Assembly (NCBI GenBank): GCA_030427255.1
Contig: JAUHWY010000003.1
Coordinates: forward strand, 62,001 to 126,000
Direction: 5' to 3'
Source of the DNA: Bacteroidia bacterium
Lineage (GTDB): Bacteria; Bacteroidota; Bacteroidia; CAIKAF01
DNA length: 64,000 bases
Positions within the stretch are counted from its first letter, which is position 1; each line of letters opens with the position of its first letter. The notes below the pieces were generated by a model. That model did not search any database, had not been told where the DNA came from, and saw nothing but the letters and a program-made list of their open reading frames with translations. Positions 1-7,355 of the stretch are shown piece after piece. A program made the position numbers and the translations under genes.

Positions 1-345
1 TTCCCCCACTTGGTAGAAACCTCGGTATATGCACAATACCTGCACCGAGGACATGAATTTTTGAGATATGCACAATGGAAACAGGGAAAGGAAGAAGGCG
101 AAGTGGATATTATCCAATTAAGTAAACACTTTCAGAAAGTACATTGGGCCCTGGAAGTGAAATGGTCCGATAAGCCCAAGGCAAACAAGCTCAAACAGTT
201 CATGCATAAAAACAAACTAAGCAAAGGAGTGATTACCAGCAAAACCTTATTCCAAAACCATGAGGACCTGCTCATAGTCCCTACAAGTATTTATGCTTAT
301 GTGTTGGGAAAAAACGCCCTTTCCACTGTTCATGAACAGGGCTAA
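1..345 (+). CDS. C-terminal part of a DUF4143-type AAA ATPase (5' end outside window)
   Basis: The frame is open from the first base to the TAA at 345, so the gene begins before the window. The visible 114 residues start with an F-x-x-LVE segment and continue through GEVDII, ALEVKWSD and a final IVPTSIYAYVLG. This pattern fits the C-terminal DUF4143 domain of archaeal/bacterial AAA-family ATPases, where a small nuclease-like fold carries a G-E-V-D and a later K. The ATPase half would lie upstream and cannot be seen. Family members are often accessory genes of unclear function. The assignment rests on motif memory over a short piece. Confidence 0.6.
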   Translation, partial: FPHLVETSVYAQYLHRGHEFLRYAQWKQGKEEGEVDIIQLSKHFQKVHWALEVKWSDKPKANKLKQFMHKNKLSKGVITSKTLFQNHEDLLIVPTSIYAYVLGKNALSTVHEQG

Positions 346-688
346 AGGCTCAGCCATTACTTAGGAAAAAAATCAAAGGGGCCTGCAGTTTTGGCCGCCT
401 GCCGGGCCTTCGGCTTTACTCCACGGGCTTGGGAGCCAGGCCGCCTACCCTTCGCCGGGGCTTGCTGCGCGCCGCCGCGGCTCAGGGCGGCGGCCTAAGC
501 TCCCAAGCCCGCGGCGGTACCGCCTCAGTCCCTGGCGGAGTGCATCGCCCAACCTAAGGACCTTCAAAACAAAAGAGCAAAATAGTAAATCAAAATATTG
601 CGCCCCAATTCCAAAAATAGTAAATAGCCAGAGCGTCATTCCCATATTTTTCTTATGTTTAATAGCATCAAATGATAGTATCAAATAA
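346..688. other. Gene-free spacer with GC-rich repeat copy 1
   Basis: No credible gene lies here. Bases 389-552 are copy 1 of the 164-bp GC-rich element described separately. The remaining 136 bases up to the Fic start are AT-rich. I see no clear TTTG/TAnnTTTG promoter and no strong ribosome binding site before the GTG at 689. Confidence 0.7.
389..552. repeat. 164-bp GC-rich dispersed repeat, copy 1
   Basis: Bases 389-552 recur at 3360-3523 in the same orientation with four visible substitutions in 164 bases. Inside the unit, CGGGCTTGGGAGC at the left pairs with GCTCCCAAGCCCG at the right, and GGCCGCC pairs with GGCGGCC, so the centre can fold into a long stem. No open frame of the unit resembles a protein. 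It sits between genes and resembles other GC-rich intergenic units in this window in composition and symmetry. Confidence 0.85.
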
Positions 689-1657
689 GTGAACCCTCCG
701 TATCAAATCACCCCGGAAATACTAAAACGGATTACTTCTATTTCAGAAAAAATAGGGCAGATTCATGCAAATCTTCTGGATAAACCATCACCAAAGCTGC
801 GCAAGGAAAACAAAATCAAAACCATTCATGCTTCCCTAGGCATAGAGGGCAATACGCTCACTGAGGAGCAAATCACAGCATTAATCGAAAACAAGCGAAT
901 AATTGGGCCGAAAAAAGACGTGAATGAGGTCTTGAACGCCATTCAAGTGTATAACCAATTGGCTTTATTCAATCCCAACTCGGTCAAGTCCTTTCTAAGT
1001 GCGCACAAGATGCTTATGAATGGTCTCATTCCTGACCCCGGGAAATTTCGAAATAAAGGGGTTGGCATTATGGCAGGAAATAAATTGGCGCATATGGCCC
1101 CACCAGCCGAAAATGTACCCTACTTAATGAACGATTTGTTTGCTTATGTAAAATCATCCAAGGAGATTCCGCTAATTAAGAGTTGTGTGTTTCATTACGA
1201 AATGGAGTTTATTCACCCATTCACCGATGGGAACGGCAGAATGGGCCGTTTATGGCAAACGCGCATTTTAATGCATGAATACCCTGTGTTTGAGTTCATC
1301 CCATTTGAAAACATAATCCAAAAAACACAAACGCTCTATTATCAGGCACTCTCAAAAAGCGACAAGGCCGGAAACTCAAGCCCTTTTATTGAATACATGC
1401 TTGGGGTTATCGATGAGGCACTCAACGAAATCCTTGATTTTAAACATAGGACAATGAGCGCTAAGGATCGTTTGGCCTACTTTTTCGAAATAGCCGAAGT
1501 CGAATTCAGCCGGAAAGCGTATATGAACGTATTTAAAAATATTTCTTCGGCAACCGCCAGTCGTGACTTAAAACAAGGCCTTGAGCTCGGCTTGTTTGAA
1601 AAGCAGGGCGACAAAACCAAAACCATTTACAGAAAAAAAGCCCACCACAGCCAATAA
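689..1657 (+). CDS. Fic family protein, class II (N-terminal inhibitory helix)
   Basis: This 322-residue protein carries the Fic active-site loop HPFTDGNGRMGR from His176. That motif marks enzymes that transfer AMP, or another nucleotide-derived group, to protein hydroxyls. Residues 49-55 (SLGIEGN) match the inhibitory motif S/T-x-x-x-E-G/N placed N-terminal to the Fic core, so Glu53 probably blocks productive ATP binding, as in class II Fic proteins. The last ~60 residues look like a winged helix (S-A-T-A-S-R-D-L followed by GLFEKQGD). The start is GTG at 689; no better start is visible. No separate antitoxin gene is adjacent, as expected when inhibition is intramolecular. The target is unknown. 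Confidence 0.9.
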   Translation: MNPPYQITPEILKRITSISEKIGQIHANLLDKPSPKLRKENKIKTIHASLGIEGNTLTEEQITALIENKRIIGPKKDVNEVLNAIQVYNQLALFNPNSVKSFLSAHKMLMNGLIPDPGKFRNKGVGIMAGNKLAHMAPPAENVPYLMNDLFAYVKSSKEIPLIKSCVFHYEMEFIHPFTDGNGRMGRLWQTRILMHEYPVFEFIPFENIIQKTQTLYYQALSKSDKAGNSSPFIEYMLGVIDEALNEILDFKHRTMSAKDRLAYFFEIAEVEFSRKAYMNVFKNISSATASRDLKQGLELGLFEKQGDKTKTIYRKKAHHSQ

Positions 1658-1963
1658 ACATCAAAGGTTGGAACCAATAATACCAATGATACTGCGTTAT
1701 CTATTGGTTTGGACATGGTTGGTGAATATGAAATTTCCTCAACAGAATTTTCCTTGGAACAATCCCTCATCAACCCTTTCTTTCTACCCTAAGAGATTTG
1801 CCCATTTCATTCAAGTCCTTTAAAAACGGCCAATTTGTTGAATATAAAGCTGCATATGCCCATAAAAAACCTTTCCACCTCCCGAACCTTAAGCTCCAAT
1901 TGGAATATTATTGGATGGCTTGGCTTGGCATTAATAAGTTGCTTCGGGGAAGAAGACCCTGTT
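1658..1963 (+). pseudogene. Possible decayed reading frame in two pieces
   Basis: After the Fic stop the same frame stays open to a TAA near 1800 and reads protein-like (GLDMVGEYEISS, LEQSLINPFFLP). A second frame then continues from about 1794 to a TAA near 1963 (LRDLPISFKSF, FHLPNLKLQLEYYW). Joined by one frameshift they would make a single ~100-residue tail. The second piece overlaps the beginning of the M23 lipoprotein gene in another frame, so both cannot be functional over that stretch. I recognise no family. This may be a gene remnant or chance. Confidence 0.25.
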
Positions 1964-2518
1964 AAATCCGGACAAATCAAGAAGCCCAAGAAACCAAAAC
2001 CCGTGGAACAACCCGTCGAATATCCGGTGGCCCATTCCTTTGATTATCCGGTGGGAAAACCCGATGCCAAAGGATATTATAACGCCCAAGGATTTGGTGA
2101 AAACGCCCATTTAGGGGACGATTGGAATGCCCTAACCGGAGGCAATTCGGATTTGGGCGACCCTATTTTCTCCATTGCCCATGGACTCGTAAAAATGGCG
2201 GAAAACCTTGGCGGGGGCTGGGGGAACGTCATAATTGTGGAGCATACCCTACCCAACAAAAAAAGAGTTGAATCCCTATATGCCCACTGCGACGAAATCC
2301 TGGTAAAAAAAGACCAAATCGTTCAAAAAGGCGACACCATAGCTACCATTGGAACGGCAAATGGAGCCTATTTGGCGCATTTGCATTTCGAAATAAGGGA
2401 CCAAACCAATATGGGCGTTGGCCCCGGCTATTCCGATAATACAAAAGGTTACCTAAACCCCACCGAGTTTATTGAAAGCCATAGACGGGTAGAGGACACC
2501 GCCACCTTAATAAAATAA
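1856..2518 (+). CDS. M23 family metallopeptidase, predicted lipoprotein
   Basis: The start at ATG 1856 gives 220 residues; a TTG at 1835 would add seven. A basic start and a short hydrophobic segment end in the lipobox LISC, followed by acidic residues and a Lys/Pro linker, suggesting a lipid-anchored periplasmic or surface protein. The remainder is a lysostaphin-type M23 fold. It has H-x3-D in HLGDD, an Ala-His after LYAH, and the final HLH of AHLHFEIRD, so all zinc and catalytic residues are present. Such enzymes cut peptide cross-links of peptidoglycan or elastin-like substrates. It sits in an accessory patch without an obvious operon partner. Confidence 0.8.
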   Translation: MPIKNLSTSRTLSSNWNIIGWLGLALISCFGEEDPVKSGQIKKPKKPKPVEQPVEYPVAHSFDYPVGKPDAKGYYNAQGFGENAHLGDDWNALTGGNSDLGDPIFSIAHGLVKMAENLGGGWGNVIIVEHTLPNKKRVESLYAHCDEILVKKDQIVQKGDTIATIGTANGAYLAHLHFEIRDQTNMGVGPGYSDNTKGYLNPTEFIESHRRVEDTATLIK

Positions 2519-2645
2519 GCAATGAACGGCAGCAAATCCCTTCCCTAAAAGAACACCGGAAACAAGCCTCCATTTCCCATCGACTCTTTGGCAATCAAAA
2601 CCTTGCCTAACCTAGGAGAAATCGATTAAATTAGACCACAAATAA

Positions 2646-2822
2646 AACCTAAGCCCAAAAAACCCTAAAGTGGTTAATGGAAATTCGTTTTATGGAAGAG
2701 AACGGAAGCCTGCACTTTCAGAATCCTTTGAAGCCGATGGCACCCATTCCGAAGAAATGCAAAGAGCCGGTTGGCAAGCCATGCTCCAAAACTTCAAAAA
2801 CTACATAGAATCAAACCTATAA
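2646..2822 (+). pseudogene. Remnant of an SRPBCC (AHSA1-like) domain gene
   Basis: The frame is open from 2646 to the TAA at 2820-2822 but has no start codon in a sensible position. Its last ~33 codons read E-S-F-E-A-D-G-T-H-S-E-E-M-Q-R-A-G-W-Q-A-M-L and then NFKNYIES. This matches the closing helix of activator-of-Hsp90-homologue/SRPBCC proteins, typically H-x2-E-x-QRxGWQxxLxNFKxYxE. The preceding ~20 residues do not fit the expected beta sheet and no N-terminal two thirds is present, so this is a 3' fragment. It lies 9 bases before a DUF1801 gene, a pairing that intact relatives often show. Confidence 0.5.
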
Positions 2823-2831
2823 AGAAGCCGA

Positions 2832-3236
2832 ATGGACAAACAGCCGAAACCCCTTTCCACAAAAAAGCCTCCCGTTCCGGAGAACGATTATAAAGTATTG
2901 GAAGCATGGATGACCCATAGAATCATGCCCGGAATTCAACCTCTAGTCAAAAAAATAGACGGCCTAATTCACGACACGCTACCCAACCTACACTACGCCA
3001 TTAAATGGGGAAAGGCCTATTACGGAACCCCTGAACTTGGATGGCTCATAGAATTAGCGGCTTATGATGTGTCCATAAACATTGTTTTCCTCAACGGGGC
3101 CAAAATGGACCCCGCACCGCCCCTGGGAACAGGCGGAGAAACAAGGTACCTGAAAATCAGAACCATGGAAGAGTTAAATGCCGGACCGGTGCTGGATTTC
3201 ATCAAACAATCGGGCACATTGGAGGGATGGAAATAA
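2832..3236 (+). CDS. DUF1801 (YdhG-like) domain protein
   Basis: This is a small cytoplasmic protein of 134 residues without a signal peptide. It contains the DUF1801 hallmarks: an I-x2-L-x-P-L-V-K-K segment, H-x-AIKWGKAYY, and a later YLKIRTMEEL. The fold is related to bacterial iron-chaperone/YdhG-like proteins, but biochemical roles in this family are poorly defined. The ATG at 2832 is the only reasonable start. It follows the SRPBCC remnant closely and may once have been cotranscribed with it. The length is typical for the family. Confidence 0.7.
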   Translation: MDKQPKPLSTKKPPVPENDYKVLEAWMTHRIMPGIQPLVKKIDGLIHDTLPNLHYAIKWGKAYYGTPELGWLIELAAYDVSINIVFLNGAKMDPAPPLGTGGETRYLKIRTMEELNAGPVLDFIKQSGTLEGWK

Positions 3237-3359
3237 AAAAGGAAGCCCAATCGGCAGTAAGGCGATAAGTAAATTATGGCTTTAAAATTATAAAGTCCAA
3301 GCTAGGCTACAATCGTTGCCCGGTAACGCAGGATTGCGGCTTTCTCTTAAAGGTTGATT

Positions 3360-3523
3360 TTTTGGCCGCCTGCCGGGCCTTCGGCTTTACTCCACGGTCT
3401 TGGGAGCTAGGCCTCCTGCCCTTCGCCGGGGCTTGCTGCGCGCCGCCGCGGCTCAGGGCGGCGGCCTAAGCTCCCAAGCCCGCGGCGGTACCGCCTCAGT
3501 CCCTGGCGGAGTGCATCGCCCAA
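3360..3523. repeat. 164-bp GC-rich dispersed repeat, copy 2
   Basis: This is the second copy of the unit at 389-552, in the same orientation and with identical boundaries (TTTTGGCCGCC start, GCATCGCCCAA end). Four substitutions lie in the left half, three of them close together. The two copies bracket the Fic, M23, SRPBCC-remnant and DUF1801 segment, so recombination between them would delete about 3 kb. Confidence 0.85.
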
Positions 3524-3614
3524 AAAAAGAGCGTCTACCCGGCAAGAACCGGGCAATCCAAACCCTCCACTTGCCCAAAATAGCAACCCTTCGCTAGTTT
3601 TTTAAGGGGGGGGG

Positions 3615-3663
3615 GGAATACCCCCCTCAGGGGTTCCGGAACCCCTCTTGGGGGGTATATTCC
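3615..3663. repeat. Long perfect-core hairpin with poly-C/G arms
   Basis: The core AGGGGTTCCGGAACCCCT is a perfect palindrome. It is flanked outward by CCCCCC and GGGGGG and then by GGAATA and TATTCC, so about 49 bases fold into one nearly complete stem. An extra run of G precedes it. It could act as a strong bidirectional terminator or be the end of a mobile element. Poly-G tracts of this kind may also be slippage-prone. Confidence 0.6.
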
Positions 3664-3701
3664 TGAATGCAACCGGTCCAAAAACCGGTTATAGGAGTTT
3701 A

Positions 3702-3925
3702 AAAAGCAAGCCAGCTTAACCCAAAGCCAAGCCAGCTTGTAAAAAAGTGAGGGAAAGGCTGTCCTCAAATCAAATGAAGGAGATTCAAAAGCAAGCCAGC
3801 TTGACCAAAAACCAAGCCAGCTTTAGAAAAAGCGAAGAAATGGCTGTCCTCAAATCAAATGAAGGAGATTCAAAAGCAAGCCAAATGAACCCAAAGTCAA
3901 GCCAACTTGGCAAAAAGGGAAGGGA
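3702..3925. repeat. 85-bp tandem repeat, about 2.6 units
   Basis: Units start at 3702, 3787 and 3872, each with AAAAGCAAGCCA. The first two are complete and share the block GGCTGTCCTCAAATCAAATG; the third is cut short. The period of 85 is not divisible by three. Each unit also holds internal GCAAGCCAGCTT / CCAAGCCAGCTT half repeats. No function is recognised. Confidence 0.8.
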
Positions 3926-4151
3926 ATTTGTTCCAAAGCCGCATTCGGCAGGTACGAATGCAAGGTATTACGACTCAAAACCATCAAAAACCATAAATAC
4001 GGTAAGACCAGCCGGGATTCCAATGGCAAGTTTAGAGAGCTGCCCTTGGTGCGAGTACATAATGTGTAAAATTTAGTAAACCCGCACCTGCCCCCCTACC
4101 TACTCCAAGGTATTTTAACCCCTCCGGCAAACATTTCGCCCCAAAGTCTTG

Positions 4152-4159
4152 TACTTTTG
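4152..4159 (+). promoter_or_regulatory. Bacteroidota -7 box before the M28 peptidase
   Basis: TACTTTTG fits the TAnnTTTG -7 element. It ends 15 bases before ATG 4175 and overlaps the alternative TTG at 4157, which argues that translation starts at 4175. A clean TTTG at the proper upstream spacing is not seen. Confidence 0.45.
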
Positions 4160-4174
4160 TCAAAAATTACGGCC

Positions 4175-5812
4175 ATGCGCATCTTTAGCTTTGTGTTCGC
4201 TCTCCTTTTTAGCGGACTGCTTTCTGCTCAATACTTCAGCGGTGAAACCGAAGAAAACCTTAGAGCCCACGTAGCCTTCCTCGCTTCCGATGAACTCGAA
4301 GGCCGCCTCACCGGAACGCAAGGCGAACAATTGGCTCTGGAATACATCCAACAAGCTTTTGAAGGCATCGGCCTAGAACCCGCAGGTACCAACAATTTTA
4401 TCCAAGCCTTTGACTTTACTTGGAAAATCAAACCCGAAGAAGACGTGTACCTCCGCTGGGAACTCGATGGCAATCCAATCGATGCCAAAGCATGGCCGGT
4501 GAGCGGGTCCGGCGATGGGGAAATCAGCGCCGAACTGCTCTTTATGGGTTTTGGAATCAATGCCCCCGACGCCGGATACAACGACTACGAAATGATTCAG
4601 GATTTGGGAAACCGCATTGTGCTCATTCAATTGGGGGAACCCGAGGTTTCCAATCCACACGCGGATTTTTCGGCTTGGACGGCCTTGGAACGGGCACGCT
4701 ATGCCCAACGGGCCGGCGCAGCTGCGGTTGTTTTTCTTCCCGGTCCGGACAATGAACGCTTGGATAAGGAAATCAATCCTAGGGTTTCCGCGCTTCCCAT
4801 TCCGGTTTGGTATGCGGAGGAGTATCCCAAAGAGGCCAAAATAGCCCACCTTAGAACCGCACTCCATGCAGAAACCCGCACGGGACATAATGTGGCCGGA
4901 TTTATAAACAATGGCGCAGCCTATACCCTTATTTTGGGCGCGCACTACGATCACCTGGGCTACGGCGAGGTGGGCAGCTTGCACCGCGGTGAACCTGCCA
5001 TACACAACGGCGCCGACGACAATGCTTCAGGCACGGCCCTGCTCATAGAATTGGCCCGCTATTTGCGTAAGGAAGGACCCAAAGAACTCAACTATTTGTG
5101 CATAGCCTTTTCGGGCGAGGAGCTGGGCTTGTTGGGGGCCAAAGCCTTTACCGCCGCCGATTTATTGCCCAAGTACCAAAGCACGGCCATGTTCAACATG
5201 GATATGGTAGGCCGCCTGGAAGAAGACGGTGCCTTGATTGTAAATGGTGCGGGGACTTCGCCCCGTTGGGAAACCTTACTCGACAGCTTAAGGCCCAAAC
5301 ATCTTAAAATCAAAACTACAGCCAGCGGCGTGGGGCCCAGCGATCATACCGCTTTTTATTTGGAAGACATGCCGGTATTGCACTTTTTTACCGGCACGCA
5401 CAGCGATTACCACCGTCCGGAAGACGATGCCGATAAATTGAACTATCCGGGCATGGTGCAGGTGGGCGATTATATGCTGCGCTTGGTAAAATCGCTGCCT
5501 ACCAAAGCGCCTTTGGCTTTTAGCAAAACCAAGGCTCCGGAGCAAACCCGCAGCCGATTCAAGGTGACTTTGGGGGTAGTTCCGGATTATGCCTGGGAAG
5601 GCAAGGGCATGAAAATCTCTGGAGTAAGCGAAGGAAAACCGGCCGCAGCGGCAGGTTTGCAAAAAGACGACGTAATTATTGGCATTGGGGAACATGCGGT
5701 AGCCGACATTTACGGCTATATGGCGGCCTTAGGAAAATTCAATCCGGGAGATGAAACCACGGTGAAGGTGATGCGTGGGGAGGAGGAGATGGAATTTCCA
5801 TTAAGCTTTTAA
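4175..5812 (+). CDS. Exported M28 family aminopeptidase with PA and PDZ domains
   Basis: The protein has 545 residues from ATG 4175. A signal peptide (MRIFSFVFALLFSGLLSAQ) directs export. The M28 zinc-peptidase residues are present: His257 in HYDHLGY, Asp281/282 in GADDNASG, Glu315/316 in GEELGLLGA, Asp343 in MDMVGR and His413 in DYHRPEDD. Together they build a two-zinc site that removes N-terminal amino acids. A protease-associated insert occupies about residues 110-220. Residues ~460-540 form a PDZ domain (KISGVSEGKPAAAAGL, DDVIIGI). There is no T9SS tail, so it is probably periplasmic. It appears monocistronic, with a -7 box at 4152. Confidence 0.9.
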   Translation: MRIFSFVFALLFSGLLSAQYFSGETEENLRAHVAFLASDELEGRLTGTQGEQLALEYIQQAFEGIGLEPAGTNNFIQAFDFTWKIKPEEDVYLRWELDGNPIDAKAWPVSGSGDGEISAELLFMGFGINAPDAGYNDYEMIQDLGNRIVLIQLGEPEVSNPHADFSAWTALERARYAQRAGAAAVVFLPGPDNERLDKEINPRVSALPIPVWYAEEYPKEAKIAHLRTALHAETRTGHNVAGFINNGAAYTLILGAHYDHLGYGEVGSLHRGEPAIHNGADDNASGTALLIELARYLRKEGPKELNYLCIAFSGEELGLLGAKAFTAADLLPKYQSTAMFNMDMVGRLEEDGALIVNGAGTSPRWETLLDSLRPKHLKIKTTASGVGPSDHTAFYLEDMPVLHFFTGTHSDYHRPEDDADKLNYPGMVQVGDYMLRLVKSLPTKAPLAFSKTKAPEQTRSRFKVTLGVVPDYAWEGKGMKISGVSEGKPAAAAGLQKDDVIIGIGEHAVADIYGYMAALGKFNPGDETTVKVMRGEEEMEFPLSF

Positions 5813-5822
5813 GCAACTAAAC

Positions 5823-5985
5823 ATGGGCGCCGGGCCAGGGATGGAGCCCGGGAGCGGGCCTAAGGGCGGCTTGCGGAGCCACGCCTGAGGAAGTGGAGCT
5901 TTGCGGAACTACCGGAAGGCATGGCACTGCTAGCCGGCCGACAGGCCCCGAAGGGCGAGAGCCCGTAAGGCCCCCAAAGGATAAG
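5823..5985. repeat. GC-rich intergenic element
   Basis: The gene-free spacer after the M28 peptidase is strongly GC-rich with several short dyads (GGGCGCCGGGCC, GCCGGCCGAC, GGCCCCGAAGGGC). The motif GGATGG...AGCCCGG also occurs in the elements at 31.9 and 47.75 kb. No open frame looks like a protein. Confidence 0.5.
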
Positions 5986-6055
5986 AATGATTTAACCCCA
6001 TTTTGGCGGGCAATTGGCATTGGAAATGCCTAATATTGAGGGTAATTTCTAAGCT

Positions 6056-7351
6056 ATGCGTACAATTTTCATGCTTGGGCTGCCGGTCCTTCTTCTTGTT
6101 TTTGGTAAGCTTCAGGCCCAAGGCGTAAAAATTTCTTCGAGTCCGGGAGCGCCGGACAGTTCGGCCATTTTGGAGTTGGATGCCAGCGATCGTGGCTTCT
6201 TAATTCCGCGCATGAGTCAGGTTCAGCGGGACGCCATTGTGAATCCTGCGGTGGGGCTGCAAATTTTCAATACCACCAGCGATTGTGTGGATATGTATTT
6301 TAACTCCGGTTGGTCTTCCATTCATTGCGGTTGCTCTCAGAGTCCTTCGGCTCAGTTTAGCCTGTCTTCCAATCCGGCAGGCACCGGGAATCCGGTTACG
6401 GCCACGGCCCAGCAAGTTGGTTCTTCAAGTTTTCAATGGAGTTTTGCTTCCGGCAGCCCCTCTTCCGGTTCGGGCTCTAGCGCAACAAGTACTTGGTCAA
6501 ATGCAGGGAGTTACCAAATAAGCTTAACGGTAACCGACAGTGCCGGCTGCAGCGACAGTTCGAGCCAGACCTTGGTGGTGAATGCCTGTTCCAACGGCAG
6601 TCAGACCTTTAGTCATACGGGTGGATTGCAAACTTGGACCGTGCCGGCCAATGCCTGCAACGTAACTATTTTGGCGGAAGGTGCGCAGGGAGGAAACGGT
6701 CAACAAGGCGGAACGGGAGGCAATGGCGCTTCGATTCAAGGCACCTTTAACAACCTAAATCCCGGCGATGTGCTGGTGGTGGTGGTTGGTGGCAGGGGAA
6801 TCTCAGGAGTTTCCGGCAATTCTTCGCGCGGCGGCGGCGGCGGTGGCGGCAGCTTTGTGTATACCCAAGCCAACAATACGCTGTTGATTGCTGCGGGCGG
6901 TGGCGGCGGTGGCGGACATAATTCCGGAAATGGTGGTCAGGGACTTAGCAGCAGCTCCGGAGGAAATGGGGCTTCAGGAAGTGCAGGCGGAAGCAATGGA
7001 AATGGAGGCGGTATTGTTACCACCAACGGTTACGATGGAGGTGGTGGCGCAGGCTGGCTGAGCAACGGTGGTTCGAATGCCCAGGCCACCGGGGGAAGAA
7101 CACGCACCAATGGATGGACCGGAGGTTCGGCCAATGCGTATAGTCCTACAGGGGTAAATGGAGGCTTTGGCGGCGGTGGTGGAGCCGAGCATGGCGCCGG
7201 TGGCGGCGGTGGATACTCCGGAGGCGGCGGTGGCCGCAATGGCAACCCCTACGGAGCAGGCGGTGGCGGAAGCTTTAATGGCGGAAGCAACCAAAGCAAT
7301 CAGTCCGGAATTAGGACTGGCCATGGGCGAATTGTAATTACTTGGAACTAA
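6056..7351 (+). CDS. Secreted PKD plus glycine-rich repeat protein (paralogue A)
   Basis: The protein has 431 residues with a signal peptide ending near LQAQ. Residues ~23-90 form a conserved segment (GVKISSSPGAPDSSAILELD, RGFLIPRMSQVQRDAI) found in many Bacteroidota surface proteins. A PKD-like beta domain follows at ~95-178 (SFQWSFASG, TSTWSNAGSYQISLTVTDS). The last ~245 residues are glycine-rich with repeated GGGGG blocks and end in GRIVITW, resembling the glycine-rich domain of ALK/LTK-type receptors and bacterial Gly_rich proteins. No T9SS tail is seen. It is followed after 4 bases by a longer paralogue. A role in adhesion or surface coat is possible but unproven. Confidence 0.75.
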   Translation: MRTIFMLGLPVLLLVFGKLQAQGVKISSSPGAPDSSAILELDASDRGFLIPRMSQVQRDAIVNPAVGLQIFNTTSDCVDMYFNSGWSSIHCGCSQSPSAQFSLSSNPAGTGNPVTATAQQVGSSSFQWSFASGSPSSGSGSSATSTWSNAGSYQISLTVTDSAGCSDSSSQTLVVNACSNGSQTFSHTGGLQTWTVPANACNVTILAEGAQGGNGQQGGTGGNGASIQGTFNNLNPGDVLVVVVGGRGISGVSGNSSRGGGGGGGSFVYTQANNTLLIAAGGGGGGGHNSGNGGQGLSSSSGGNGASGSAGGSNGNGGGIVTTNGYDGGGGAGWLSNGGSNAQATGGRTRTNGWTGGSANAYSPTGVNGGFGGGGGAEHGAGGGGGYSGGGGGRNGNPYGAGGGGSFNGGSNQSNQSGIRTGHGRIVITWN

Positions 7352-7355
7352 AATT

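Larger units (their letters stand above)
3237..4174. other. Repeat-rich gene-free region
   Basis: This 938-bp stretch has no gene I can support. It contains GC-rich repeat copy 2 (3360-3523), a long C/G hairpin (3615-3663), a short AACCGG...CCGGTT dyad near 3671-3690 and 85-bp tandem repeats (3702-3925). A 109-codon frame at 3747-4076 crosses the tandem repeats. Because the repeat period is not a multiple of three, that frame is probably not coding. Confidence 0.7.

Noticed and set aside
445-684. 79-codon minus-strand frame through repeat copy 1
   Set aside because: The Arg/Gly-rich part comes from the GC-rich repeat and the same repeat at 3.4 kb does not keep the frame.
3747-4076. 109-codon frame across the tandem repeats
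   Set aside because: The 85-bp repeat period breaks codon phase between units and no domain is recognisable.
4373-5005. 210-codon frame opposite the M28 peptidase
   Set aside because: Antisense shadow of a conserved enzyme without start signals or domain resemblance.
7030-7324. Minus-strand proline/alanine-rich frames opposite the glycine-rich genes
   Set aside because: They are a by-product of GGN codon runs on the coding strand.
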